Source: Spirochaetaceae bacterium
GTDB lineage: Bacteria; Spirochaetota; Spirochaetia; SZUA-6; Fen-1364
Reading direction: 5' to 3'
Length of the DNA stretch: 27,807 nucleotides
NCBI GenBank assembly: GCA_003141795.1
Contig: PLNO01000300.1
Span: 130,714 to 158,520, forward strand
Position 1 is the stretch's first letter. Every line of letters begins with the position of its first letter. Made by a program: the position numbers and the translations under genes. Under the pieces are notes generated by a model. It was not told where the DNA came from, did no database searches, and saw only the letters and a list, made by a program, of their open reading frames with translations. Positions 1-6,679 of this stretch are shown here, piece after piece.

Positions 1-27
1 GTGTCGGTTCAAGTCCGACCGCCGGCA
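1..27 (+). tRNA. 3' end of a tRNA-Leu (partial, cut by window edge)
   Basis: The first 27 nt contain a T-arm (stem GTCGG, loop TTCAAGT, stem CCGAC), the 3' acceptor strand CGCCGGC and discriminator A. The rest of the gene lies before the window. The same 27 nt recur at 3179-3205, where more of the gene is visible and the anticodon reads CAG, so this is taken as the same tRNA-Leu isoacceptor. No CCA is encoded. Whether this copy is complete cannot be seen; if the downstream copy is the fragment left by integration, this one should be the intact gene. Confidence 0.75.
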
Positions 28-297
28 AACAAACTACTTGCAGGACAACAAGATAGAAACCGACCGCCGGTCGGCGGCGCCCCTGCTTGTCGTGCGACTC
101 GAGCCACTCTTCGCAGATGTCGCCCATGAGGGTGCTCGCCCTCATCACAGCCACCACGCGGCATAGACCCATGTCGCTGGACTGATTCTTCCCTCTTCGC
201 TGTCCCCCGGGGATAAGTTCGTCCTTCCTTGCGCGAGGCCCGCCGCGGCAGGTTCGAGACCTCCAACCGCCTATACAGATAAATCTAAAATCGTCAG
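28..297. other. Stretch between tRNA end and PadR promoter, no gene recognised
   Basis: This GC-rich stretch directly follows the tRNA 3' end. It has open minus-strand frames, one of which would read into the tRNA repeat, but none has a good ribosome binding site or a sequence I can assign to a family. It may hold the degraded end of a gene carried or cut by the element. Composition shifts to AT-rich at about 275, where the PadR control region starts. Confidence 0.4.
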
Positions 298-353
298 TCA
301 TAGTATATTTTCATTCATAGTATCTTGACTGTCATAGTACTTTGATGTATAGT
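298..353 (+). promoter_or_regulatory. PadR operon promoter with three 17-bp-spaced repeats
   Basis: A near-consensus sigma-70 promoter is visible: -35 TTGACT at 325-330, 17-bp spacer, -10 TATAGT at 348-353, about 20 nt before the PadR start. The octamer TCATAGTA occurs at 298-305, 315-322 and 332-339, each exactly 17 bp after the previous one. The second copy abuts the -35 and the third sits inside the spacer, so a protein bound to the array would block RNA polymerase. The likely binder is the adjacent PadR protein, acting as an autorepressor; this is inference. Confidence 0.7.
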
Positions 354-373
354 GTAAATACAGAGGGGAGCTG

Positions 374-703
374 ATGACAGAAAATAAAATAACGTCTGAT
401 TTACTGAGGGGTCATACCGACACCATGATCTTGAACCTTTTGATGGAAGGTGACCGTTACGGTTATGAGATCGTAAAACTCATATCTAAAAATTCCGGCG
501 GTGAGTATGAATTGAAGGAAGCCACCATGTATTCAAGCGTGAAGCGGCTTGAGAGCGAGGGCGACATAGAATGGTATTGGGGCGATGAATCACAAGGCGG
601 CCGACGTAAATATTTCAGGATCACAAAAAAGGGTAAGGATACCTACGGCCGTAATAAGAGCAATTGGGAGTACGCGAAACGCGTGCTCGATAACTTACTT
701 TAA
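374..703 (+). CDS. PadR family transcriptional regulator
   Basis: This 109-residue protein is a PadR-type winged-helix regulator. The N-terminal part (DLLRGHTDTMILNLL, then GDRYGYEIVKLI) is the PadR signature, followed by the recognition helix ATMYSSVKRLESEG and the wing GGRRKYFRIT. It is the short, single-domain PadR-s2 type that usually represses a neighbouring multidrug ABC transporter and is released by the drug. The ATG at 374 is preceded by GAGGGGAG at good distance. It is the first gene of an operon with the pentapeptide protein and the DrrA/DrrB-like transporter, and probably controls the promoter at 325-353. Family assignment is firm; ligand unknown. Confidence 0.93.
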   Translation: MTENKITSDLLRGHTDTMILNLLMEGDRYGYEIVKLISKNSGGEYELKEATMYSSVKRLESEGDIEWYWGDESQGGRRKYFRITKKGKDTYGRNKSNWEYAKRVLDNLL

Positions 704-717
704 GGAGAGTTGTTGCT

Positions 718-1584
718 ATGAACGAGAGATTGACAAACTATTTGAATGGCGCTTTTGCGCCCTACGATGGGGTAAAAAGCGTCGCCGAATTAAAGGCTGA
801 CCTGCTCTCTGATCTACAGGAGCGCTTCAACGAGCTCAAAGCCGAGGGCAAGGACGAGGAAACAGCTTTTAGCATGACCATCGATGGCATCGGCAACATC
901 GAGCAGACCCTTCAAGAGGTCGCCAACCTCTCCCGCTCGCTGGAGCGGCAGGTACAGATGAGCTTTAGTGGGAGCAACCTGTCAAAGGGCGACTTTGCAG
1001 GCGTTACCGCGCATAAAGGCAAATTCGAAGGGAGCGCGTTGCGCGGCTCCGACTTTGCAGGCGCGGACTTGACTGGCAGCTCGTTCAAGGCAAGCGATCT
1101 ACGTGAAGCCAATTTTGACGGCGCAAATCTGACGGACTGTAACTTTTCAGCTCTTGATCTGGCGGACGCGAGCTTCCATAAAACCATTCTTGTGCGCACA
1201 GAATTCGGCACCTCGGGGCTTGCACGGGCAAAATTCACCGACGCAAGACTGATCGACGTGAAGCTGACCATGACCGACCTGAGAGAAACGATCTTTGAGA
1301 ACTGTACCTTCAACGGTGTGGATTTCAAATACAGTGACCTGCGAGGGCTGTGCCTGGATGGGCTGAGCTTTATTGGCGTCAAGTTCGACAAGGCGGCACT
1401 GAACGAGGTCACGTTTAAAGGCGCGACCCTTAAAAATGCGTCCTTCCTTCCGGCGTTTGCTTTGACGAATAAAAACTACCGTGCAATCAAAACCATTCGC
1501 TTTGATGGAGCGACGATGGATAAGCTGACCTACGCCGCGCTCAAGGGCATGGGGGCCGAATTATCGAAGGTTTCCGTCATATAA
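718..1584 (+). CDS. Permease-prefix domain and pentapeptide-repeat protein
   Basis: This 288-residue protein has two parts. Residues 1-75 form a helical region (FAPYDGVKSVAELKADLLSD, then GKDEETAFSMTIDGIG) like the permease-prefix/HAAS-type domain that accompanies PadR regulators in Gram-positive ABC operons. Residues 80-265 are pentapeptide repeats of A(D/N)LXX type, for example GADLTGSSF and GANLTDCNF, which would fold as a right-handed quadrilateral beta-helix. No membrane segment is evident, so it is presumably cytoplasmic. A start at 718 is supported by AAGGAGAG just upstream, and the gene lies 14 nt after PadR. It may link drug sensing or target protection to the transporter; its biochemical role is not known. 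Confidence 0.85.
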   Translation: MNERLTNYLNGAFAPYDGVKSVAELKADLLSDLQERFNELKAEGKDEETAFSMTIDGIGNIEQTLQEVANLSRSLERQVQMSFSGSNLSKGDFAGVTAHKGKFEGSALRGSDFAGADLTGSSFKASDLREANFDGANLTDCNFSALDLADASFHKTILVRTEFGTSGLARAKFTDARLIDVKLTMTDLRETIFENCTFNGVDFKYSDLRGLCLDGLSFIGVKFDKAALNEVTFKGATLKNASFLPAFALTNKNYRAIKTIRFDGATMDKLTYAALKGMGAELSKVSVI

Positions 1585-1597
1585 GGGAGACAAGGAT

Positions 1598-2359
1598 ATG
1601 CCAAACAATTCGATCCAGGTGAAGGGGCTTCAGAAGTCCTTCAAAAAGCTTCATGTTCTCAAGGGCGTGGATTTCGAGGTGGACAAGGGCAATATTTTTG
1701 CCCTCCTCGGCTCCAATAGTGCCGGCAAGACGACGATTGTAAAAATTCTCACTACACTGCTGAAGCAGGACGGCGGAACCGCCCTCGTAAACGGGTTCGA
1801 TGTTGCGTCAAAGCCGGGCAATGTGCGGCAGTCGATCAGCCTTACCGGGCAATTCGCCGCCGTGGACGAGATTTTGACGGGGCGGGAAAACCTCATCATG
1901 ATCGCCAAGCTGCGGCACATCGCCGATCCGCATCAGGTTGCGAACGATTTGCTTCAACGCTTCGGCTTGACCGAGGCCGCCGACCGCAGAGTGTCCACAT
2001 ATTCGGGCGGAATGAGGCGCAAATTAGACATCGCCATGAGCCTTATCGGAAAACCGCAGCTCATCTTTCTCGACGAGCCGACCACCGGACTTGACCCTGA
2101 GGCGCGCATCGAGGTTTGGAAGGTTGTCAAACAACTTGCTAACGGCGGTACGACGGTATTCCTGACCACGCAGCATTTGGAGGAAGCGGAACAGCTTGCC
2201 GATCGAATCGCCATTCTGCATGAGGGCAGGATCATCGCCAGCGGCACGCTGGCGGAACTGAAAAAGCTGTTTCCGCCCGCAGAGGTGAAGTATGTTGAAA
2301 AACAGCCAACATTGGAGGAGATATTCCTTTCAATCATCGGAAAGAAGGGGGAAAATTAA
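1598..2359 (+). CDS. ABC transporter ATP-binding protein, DrrA/multidrug type
   Basis: This 253-residue ATPase carries all ABC motifs: Walker A GSNSAGKTT near residue 38, Q-loop in SLTGQFAAVDE, signature YSGGMRRKLDIA, Walker B LIFLDEPTTGLD and H-loop TTQH. The sequence around SLTGQFAAVDEILTGRENL and the GGMRRKLD signature are typical of the DrrA/CcmA subfamily that exports drugs or antibiotics with an ABC-2 permease. The Walker A has GSNSAGKT where the subfamily usually has GPNGAGKT; the Lys and Thr that bind phosphate are kept. GGGAGACAAGG precedes the ATG at 1598. The permease starts at the next base after the stop codon, so the pair is translated together. Confidence 0.93.
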   Translation: MPNNSIQVKGLQKSFKKLHVLKGVDFEVDKGNIFALLGSNSAGKTTIVKILTTLLKQDGGTALVNGFDVASKPGNVRQSISLTGQFAAVDEILTGRENLIMIAKLRHIADPHQVANDLLQRFGLTEAADRRVSTYSGGMRRKLDIAMSLIGKPQLIFLDEPTTGLDPEARIEVWKVVKQLANGGTTVFLTTQHLEEAEQLADRIAILHEGRIIASGTLAELKKLFPPAEVKYVEKQPTLEEIFLSIIGKKGEN

Positions 2360-3130
2360 ATGGAAACGATCAATGAACACTTCTTCAGCGATATGGGCGT
2401 GATGCTTGGACGCTCCATGCGCCATATTTTTCGAAGCATGGACACCATCATCACGGTCACCCTCACGCCGATCGCGATGATGCTGCTGTTCGTCTATGTG
2501 TTCGGCGGCGCAATTCGGACCGGTACGGATAACTATGTGAACTACCTGTTGCCCGGCATCCTGCTGATTGCGATAGCAAGCGGAATATCCTATACAGCAT
2601 ACCGCCTGTTTATCGATATGCAGCGGGGCATATTCGAGCGTTTTCACTCCATGCCGATTGCACGTTCAACCGTGCTGTGGGGGCATGTGCTGACCTCGCT
2701 GGTATCCAACGCAATCTCAGTTGTCATCATCATTCTCGTAGCGTTGATTATGGGGTTTCGCTCGTCGGCGGGGATACTGTCATGGCTTGCCGTGGCCGGC
2801 ATACTCGCGCTGTTTACACTGGCCCTGACATGGATCGCGGCGATTGCCGGTTTGTCCGCAAAATCGGTGGACGGTGCAGGCGCCTTTGCGTATCCGATTA
2901 TTTTCCTGCCGTTTATCAGCTCGGCGTTTGTGCCGACCCGATCGATGCCGCCAGTTGTTCGCGCCTTTGCCGAAAACCAGCCGGTAACCTCGATAGTGGA
3001 AACCATCCGTGCGCTGCTGTCAGGTCAACAGGCGGGCAATGGTATATGGGTCGCTCTTGCGTGGTGTGTCGGAATCATGCTCGTGGCTTATATATTTGCG
3101 ATGAGAGCGTATAGACACCGGTCGGCATGA
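2360..3130 (+). CDS. ABC-2 type permease, DrrB-like
   Basis: This 256-residue integral membrane protein has about six hydrophobic segments, starting near residues 31, 60, 109, 138, 168 and 232. The segment ARSTVLWGHVLTSLVSNAISVVIII and the C-terminal PVTSIVETIRALLSG are typical of DrrB-type ABC-2 permeases. Its start directly follows the stop codon of the ATPase gene, and GAAGGGGGA supplies the ribosome binding site. With the ATPase it should form a homodimeric exporter of a hydrophobic drug or lipid-like compound in the cytoplasmic membrane. It is the last gene of the element; the tRNA fragment begins about 20 bp after its stop. Confidence 0.92.
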   Translation: METINEHFFSDMGVMLGRSMRHIFRSMDTIITVTLTPIAMMLLFVYVFGGAIRTGTDNYVNYLLPGILLIAIASGISYTAYRLFIDMQRGIFERFHSMPIARSTVLWGHVLTSLVSNAISVVIIILVALIMGFRSSAGILSWLAVAGILALFTLALTWIAAIAGLSAKSVDGAGAFAYPIIFLPFISSAFVPTRSMPPVVRAFAENQPVTSIVETIRALLSGQQAGNGIWVALAWCVGIMLVAYIFAMRAYRHRSA

Positions 3131-3149
3131 TCTATAGTGCAGGGTGAGC

Positions 3150-3205
3150 GACTCAGAATCTGGTGGGTGGCAACGCCCGTGTCGGTTCAAGTCCGACCGC
3201 CGGCA
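3150..3205 (+). pseudogene. 3' fragment of tRNA-Leu(CAG), right attachment site
   Basis: The fragment contains the end of the anticodon stem-loop (loop CTCAGAA, anticodon CAG at 3154-3156, 3' stem TCTGG), a long type-II variable arm with a GGG/CCC stem, the T-arm, acceptor strand CGCCGGC and discriminator A. Upstream of 3150 the bases do not match the expected 5' anticodon stem CCAGA and no D-arm or 5' acceptor strand (GCCGGCG) is found. It is therefore not a working tRNA gene. Its last 27 nt equal window positions 1-27. The boundary in the anticodon arm fits an att core used by a tyrosine integrase. Confidence 0.8.
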
Positions 3206-3867
3206 GACTGGAGTCGCTCGAGCCCGTCCAGTATGAGGTTGAGGCCGAACTCGAAGTCGGCACCTTCGTCATAGCCCGTCTTCATTGTCAGCTCGGCCAT
3301 CCGCGCAAGGTACGGAAATGATTCGCCCGGCATGGTGTCGCGGAATGCCTCGGCCCGCTTCTTGTCGTCCTCTTCACCGCCGGAAGCCATGTTGAGCCGC
3401 TGGCGTCCGAATCCGTACACATAGCAGTCCAGGACTGAGAAGGCCCGCGCGGCCTGCTCGAGTGAGAATCCCGCACGCTCCAGGGTTCCAAGCATGGTGT
3501 CGAGATAGCGCAATCGGGCCGGACCCGAGCTCACGCGCGAATCCATGAGGGCACTCGCCCACGGGTGCCGGCTGAAGGCACGCCACGCCGAGACCGCGCG
3601 CTCATACATTGCAGACCGCCAGTCGGCGTCTGCGGACGGGATGGTGATTTCATCCAGAACGAGATCGAGCACGCCGTCGAGTATTTCATCCTTGTTCGCC
3701 ACGTGATTATAGAGAGACATCGCTTCAACCCCGAGTCTCGTCCCCAGCAGGCGCATGGAGAGACTCTCGATCCCGCTTTCATCCATGATCGCCAACGCGG
3801 TCCGGAGGACGAGCTCTCGTGTCAGCGAACCCCGACTTCCGCCTCCGGGCGATACTGCCTTCTTCAT
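3187..3867 (-). CDS. TetR family regulator with tetracycline-repressor-type C-terminal domain
   Basis: About 226 residues from the chosen ATG at 3867. The N-terminal helix-turn-helix (LTRELVLRTALAIMDESGIESLSMRLLGTRLGVEAMSLYNHVANKDEILDGVLD) belongs to the TetR(D)-like branch, and the remainder fits the PF02909 type C-terminal domain. An upstream in-frame ATG at 3969 is rejected because it would place the coding start beyond the operator and promoter; GGGAAG precedes 3867. The gene is divergent from the membrane protein at 3994 and faces two palindromic operators, so it probably represses both itself and that operon. Oddly, the last six codons and the stop lie antisense within the tRNA-Leu repeat. 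Confidence 0.88.
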   Translation of the reverse strand: MKKAVSPGGGSRGSLTRELVLRTALAIMDESGIESLSMRLLGTRLGVEAMSLYNHVANKDEILDGVLDLVLDEITIPSADADWRSAMYERAVSAWRAFSRHPWASALMDSRVSSGPARLRYLDTMLGTLERAGFSLEQAARAFSVLDCYVYGFGRQRLNMASGGEEDDKKRAEAFRDTMPGESFPYLARMAELTMKTGYDEGADFEFGLNLILDGLERLQSAGGRT

Positions 3868-3889
3868 ACTCTTCCCGCCCCTTGACAAA

Positions 3890-3922
3890 CTTACAGTGTA
3901 AGTTACACACTTACACTGTAAG
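3890..3922. promoter_or_regulatory. Twin palindromic operators in the TetR divergent region
   Basis: Two 13-bp palindromes, CTTACAGTGTAAG (3890-3902) and CTTACACTGTAAG (3910-3922), stand 7 bp apart. Each is a perfect dyad CTTACA-N-TGTAAG, and the two are reverse complements of each other because of the central base. Their centres are 20 bp apart, about two helix turns, so two dimers would sit on the same DNA face. A TTGACA at 3882-3887 lies beside the first site, and -35/-10-like hexamers for the minus-strand gene overlap both. TetR-family repressors commonly use such paired sites between divergent promoters. Confidence 0.82.
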
Positions 3923-3993
3923 CATACAACGGATGCCTTGCCGTGCCAAGGCATACCCTCGATGCGCATTCAGAAGCAGAGAAGGAGAGTGGG

Positions 3994-4653
3994 ATGAAGA
4001 ACTTGCAGAAGGCCGGCGGAATCTCCGCAATCATCGCAGCGGCAACGTACCTGTTCGCGTTGGGGCTGGTAGCATCCGTGCTGAAACCGATGGCGGACTC
4101 GACCTTGGGATTCCAGGACTACATGGCATTTCTCATGGCAAACAGGTTGCTTGTGTTTCTCTGGCACTTTTCAATGTACCTGATCAACGGTCTGTGCCTC
4201 ACAGTGCTCGTGCTGGCACTCTACGAACGATTGAACGGCAGCTCGCCGCGCCTGGCGAAGATCGGCTCGGCTCTCGGATTCATCTGGACCGCATTCGTCT
4301 TTTTGAGTGGACTTATCACGATCTACGGCATCGAATCGCTCATAGCCCTATACGGAAGAAACCCGGGCCAGGCTGAATCACTCAGGAATGCGCTGGACAC
4401 CATATGCCTGGCTATCGATTCCTCCGACAAGTATCTCGGGTGCCTCTGGGTCGGGCTCCTGAGTCTTGCGGCATTCAGGAACAAGGCATTTCCCGGGGCA
4501 GTCAACATCTTCGGGTTGGTTATCAGCGCAGCCGGGCTGATCGGAACGATGATACCTGCGCTCGCGTTTGTCAGCTATGCTTTCGGGGTCGGGGCCATCA
4601 TCTGGTGGCTGGCCGCGGGAATCCACATGCTCCGAAAGCAGGGCATCGCATGA
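3994..4653 (+). CDS. Multi-pass membrane protein, DUF4386-like
   Basis: This 219-residue protein has about six membrane segments, beginning near residues 8, 52, 88, 148, 169 and 192. The start at 3994 is supported by AAGGAGAG directly upstream; a longer reading from 3943 lacks a site and adds a non-hydrophobic tail. Spacing of segments and the motif NGLCLTVLVLALYERL recall DUF4386-type membrane proteins, but the match is by general resemblance only. It is controlled by the divergent TetR gene and its stop overlaps the start of the flavodoxin lipoprotein (ATGA), so the two are translationally coupled and may act together at the membrane. Confidence 0.7.
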   Translation: MKNLQKAGGISAIIAAATYLFALGLVASVLKPMADSTLGFQDYMAFLMANRLLVFLWHFSMYLINGLCLTVLVLALYERLNGSSPRLAKIGSALGFIWTAFVFLSGLITIYGIESLIALYGRNPGQAESLRNALDTICLAIDSSDKYLGCLWVGLLSLAAFRNKAFPGAVNIFGLVISAAGLIGTMIPALAFVSYAFGVGAIIWWLAAGIHMLRKQGIA

Positions 4654-5288
4654 ACCGCAGAAGGGAAGCCGGACGTCGGGTACTGTGTCTCGTTGTCGGC
4701 TGCGCGCTGCTCATGGGGTGCTCAGGCAGGAAGATGGATGCAATAACGGGGGCGACAACCGTCACGTCCAATCCAACACATATGGAGGCTGACAGGGGCT
4801 CGGACGTGCTCATCATTCTTGTATCGTCGGAGAACGGAGCCACTGAGAAAATCACGCGGCGAATTGCAGGGGTCCTGGGGGCGCGCGTCGTATCTCCCGA
4901 GCAGGTGACCACGGAGGAGATCCAGGGCTGCAGCCTGATAGGTTTCGGTTCGGGAATATTCGATCAGAGGCACCATGCGGCGCTGTTTGCGCTCGCCGAA
5001 CGACTGCCGGAGCTTTCCGGTAAGGCGGCATTCCTGTTCTCCACGAGCGGAGTGTCACGGCAGACCTGCCTCGATCATGGACTGGAAGATGCCCATACCC
5101 CGCTCAGAGAGAAGCTTCGGTCAAAAGGCTTCCTCGTGGTCGGTGAGTTCAATTGCGCCGGTTTCAACAACAACAGCTTTCTGAAGCTCTTCGGAGGGAT
5201 GAACCGGGGCCGGCCGAACGCGAATGATCTCGAGAAGGCGGAGATATTCGCCCGGGAGCTGAAAGAGGAATTACCCGCAAAGCTGTGA
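4650..5288 (+). CDS. Lipoprotein with flavinylation motif and flavodoxin domain
   Basis: This 212-residue protein begins with a charged N-terminus, a hydrophobic stretch and a lipobox LMGC with Cys24, so it should be exported and lipid-anchored. Residues 30-40 read DAITGATTVTS, which matches the D-x-x-[ST]-G-A-T-x-x-[ST] site where ApbE attaches FMN to Thr (here Thr36) in NqrC/RnfG-type proteins. Residues 52-210 are a flavodoxin-like domain (VLIILVSSENGATEKI as phosphate loop, IGFGSGIFDQRHH, FLFSTSGVS, GMNRGRPNANDLEKA). Flavodoxins normally work in the cytoplasm. The start ATG overlaps the stop of the upstream membrane protein gene. Probably an extracytoplasmic electron carrier; no ApbE gene is in the window. 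Confidence 0.82.
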   Translation: MNRRREAGRRVLCLVVGCALLMGCSGRKMDAITGATTVTSNPTHMEADRGSDVLIILVSSENGATEKITRRIAGVLGARVVSPEQVTTEEIQGCSLIGFGSGIFDQRHHAALFALAERLPELSGKAAFLFSTSGVSRQTCLDHGLEDAHTPLREKLRSKGFLVVGEFNCAGFNNNSFLKLFGGMNRGRPNANDLEKAEIFARELKEELPAKL

Positions 5289-5306
5289 GCGCCCCTGCCG
5301 GGGCGC
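5289..5306. terminator. Hairpin between convergent genes
   Basis: A perfect 7-bp GC stem (GCGCCCC / GGGGCGC) with a 4-nt TGCC loop starts right after the flavodoxin stop codon. It lies between convergent genes and could stop transcription from either side. No T-run follows on either strand, so it is not a classic intrinsic terminator. Confidence 0.5.
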
Positions 5307-5315
5307 CTCGACAGC

Positions 5316-6056
5316 TCAAGGCCCGGGAGGACGCCACTCCGGGGCTTCGAGCCACGGAGGCACGAAGAGCCCCGCGTTGCGGACCGCCTTTTCCATTTCC
5401 CGGCTATCTGGCTCGTACCGCGTGAGAAGCGCGCGGAACGCCCGCGAGTGGTCCATGTGCACGGTGTGGCACAGCTCGTGGAGCATCACGTGCCGGACCA
5501 GCTCCGGCGGGACGAAGAGGAGCTTCAGGTTCAGGCTGACCGTCCCCTGCCGTGAGCAGCTTCCCCACCTCGTTCGCTGAGACCGGACAGACACACGAGC
5601 GATCCTGAAGCCATGCTCCTGTGAGAGCGCCCGGAGCCGGGGCTCGAAGTGCGCGCGGGCCTTTCGGTTCAGCCACCGTCGGACGGCCGTCCTGCAGGCT
5701 TCGACGTCACCGGTGTCGCCGAGGACGTGCAGGCGATTGCCGGGTCGTTCGACGGCTCGCATCCCGGGATGTCCGTTCGATCGGTACTCGATGCTCCACT
5801 CTTCCCCGATGCCCTGCAGGGCCATCCGCCGCGGCACCACATCGGGGGGCTCCGCCTCCACGATCCGCCGCTGTGCTTCGATGCGCGCACATGCCCTGTC
5901 GAGCCAGCGCTTCTTCTTCTCCAGCAGGGCCGGGATCCTGCCTCGGTCGAAGCCCCGGGGCACGACGACCACGAGGCCGTCGCGCATCGACAGGCAGAGA
6001 CGCACGTTCTTCGCGCGCAGGCTGACTTTCACGGTGTAGCTGCGAGCGGCGCTCAC
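5316..6056 (-). CDS. YgjP/SprT-like zinc metallopeptidase (M48 superfamily)
   Basis: This 246-residue protein carries the DUF45/YgjP signature. The zinc site is HELCHTVHMDHS: His193, Glu194, His197 and a further His203, preceded by the family motif RTRWGSCS near residue 163. The N-terminal half (LVVVVPRGF, LLEKKKRWL) is the usual YgjP beta-rich region. The length is typical. Such proteins are predicted cytosolic gluzincins; in some restriction systems YgjP-like enzymes are linked to type I modules, but none is nearby. A GTG start at 6056 lies 7 nt after the stop of the gene at 6064, so both are probably in one transcript. Substrate unknown. Confidence 0.9.
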   Translation of the reverse strand: MSAARSYTVKVSLRAKNVRLCLSMRDGLVVVVPRGFDRGRIPALLEKKKRWLDRACARIEAQRRIVEAEPPDVVPRRMALQGIGEEWSIEYRSNGHPGMRAVERPGNRLHVLGDTGDVEACRTAVRRWLNRKARAHFEPRLRALSQEHGFRIARVSVRSQRTRWGSCSRQGTVSLNLKLLFVPPELVRHVMLHELCHTVHMDHSRAFRALLTRYEPDSREMEKAVRNAGLFVPPWLEAPEWRPPGP

Positions 6057-6063
6057 CGGCTTC

Positions 6064-6679
6064 TCACGCCTTCCCCTTCATGATCCTCCGCGTGACGAAG
6101 AAGAACGGAAGGGAGGCGAGCTGCGCGACCAGTGAGAAGATCCCGAGCGTGGTGAACAGCAGGTAGTCCGGCCACACGGGCACCTCGCAGAACGTCCGCA
6201 CGTCGATGATGATCGACGGGAGGCTGAAGATATCGCCCAGCCCGAACTGCTCCCTCTTCCCCGGGGCGAGCACGTACTTGCCCATCGATCCGTCCCGCGT
6301 ATACACGCCGATGCGGTACGTGCCGTCGGCCGGGGGGGTGTCCCCGCGGGCCCCTTTTATCACTTCCGCGTCCCCGAACGCTGTGCCAGGATCACCCATG
6401 AAGACGAGGGAGAACTCGGGGGCAAAGTCGCGTTCCCGGTCGAGCAAGGGAACGGTCATCTGGATATAGATCTCCTGCCCCTTTTTCGCGCTGAACTCGT
6501 AAACATCGACCTGGCCCGGCGCGCTGAGGGTGCGGTAGGCAGCTCGGGAGACGCCGATGTCCGGGATTGCCATGACACTCGAGCCCGGTTGCGCCGGCAG
6601 GAAGTTGTGGCCGAATCCCGGCGCCGCTACGGCGAAAACAAGAGAGATCGTCGATAAAAACCCGTTTCGTGATTTTCAT
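6064..6679 (-). pseudogene. Exported membrane-anchored protein with frameshifted signal peptide
   Basis: The main open frame (6573 down to 6064) begins inside what should be an extracellular domain. Upstream of it, the same frame reads LSTISLVFAVAAPGFGHNF, an evident signal peptide, but has no start codon. An ATG at 6679 gives MKITKRV in the neighbouring frame, and deleting one base from the run of five A at 6656-6660 joins them into a normal signal peptide. The mature part has a beta-sandwich region resembling PPC-type domains (QVDVYEFSAKKGQEIYIQM, DGTYRIGVYTRDG) and one C-terminal membrane helix near the last 35 residues. It could be a real frameshift, slippage or a sequencing error. Function unknown. 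Confidence 0.7.

Larger units (their letters stand above)
28..3205. mobile_element. tRNA-Leu-bounded cargo element lacking an integrase (CIME-like)
   Basis: The segment is bounded by two copies of a tRNA-Leu 3' end, at 1-27 and 3150-3205. The right copy starts in the anticodon stem-loop, where tyrosine-recombinase crossovers within tRNA genes typically fall, and its upstream flank no longer pairs as a tRNA. The cargo is a four-gene PadR/pentapeptide/ABC operon that appears less GC-rich than the surrounding genes and resembles operons of Firmicutes. No integrase, excisionase or transfer gene is visible between the repeats. That fits a cis-mobilisable element moved in trans, or the remnant of a larger island whose integrase lies left of the window. 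Confidence 0.6.

Noticed and set aside
9..266. Minus-strand open frame of 85 codons next to the tRNA end
   Set aside because: No ribosome binding site, biased composition without family resemblance, and its stop lies in the tRNA repeat just as any minus frame here would; more likely chance or a remnant.
3868..3969. Longer N-terminus of the TetR protein
   Set aside because: It would run through the twin operators and divergent promoters; the ATG at 3867 has a ribosome site and begins just before the DNA-binding domain.
4404..4649. Upstream extension of the flavodoxin lipoprotein frame
   Set aside because: It overlaps the membrane-protein gene in another frame, and would bury the signal peptide and lipobox that start at 4650.
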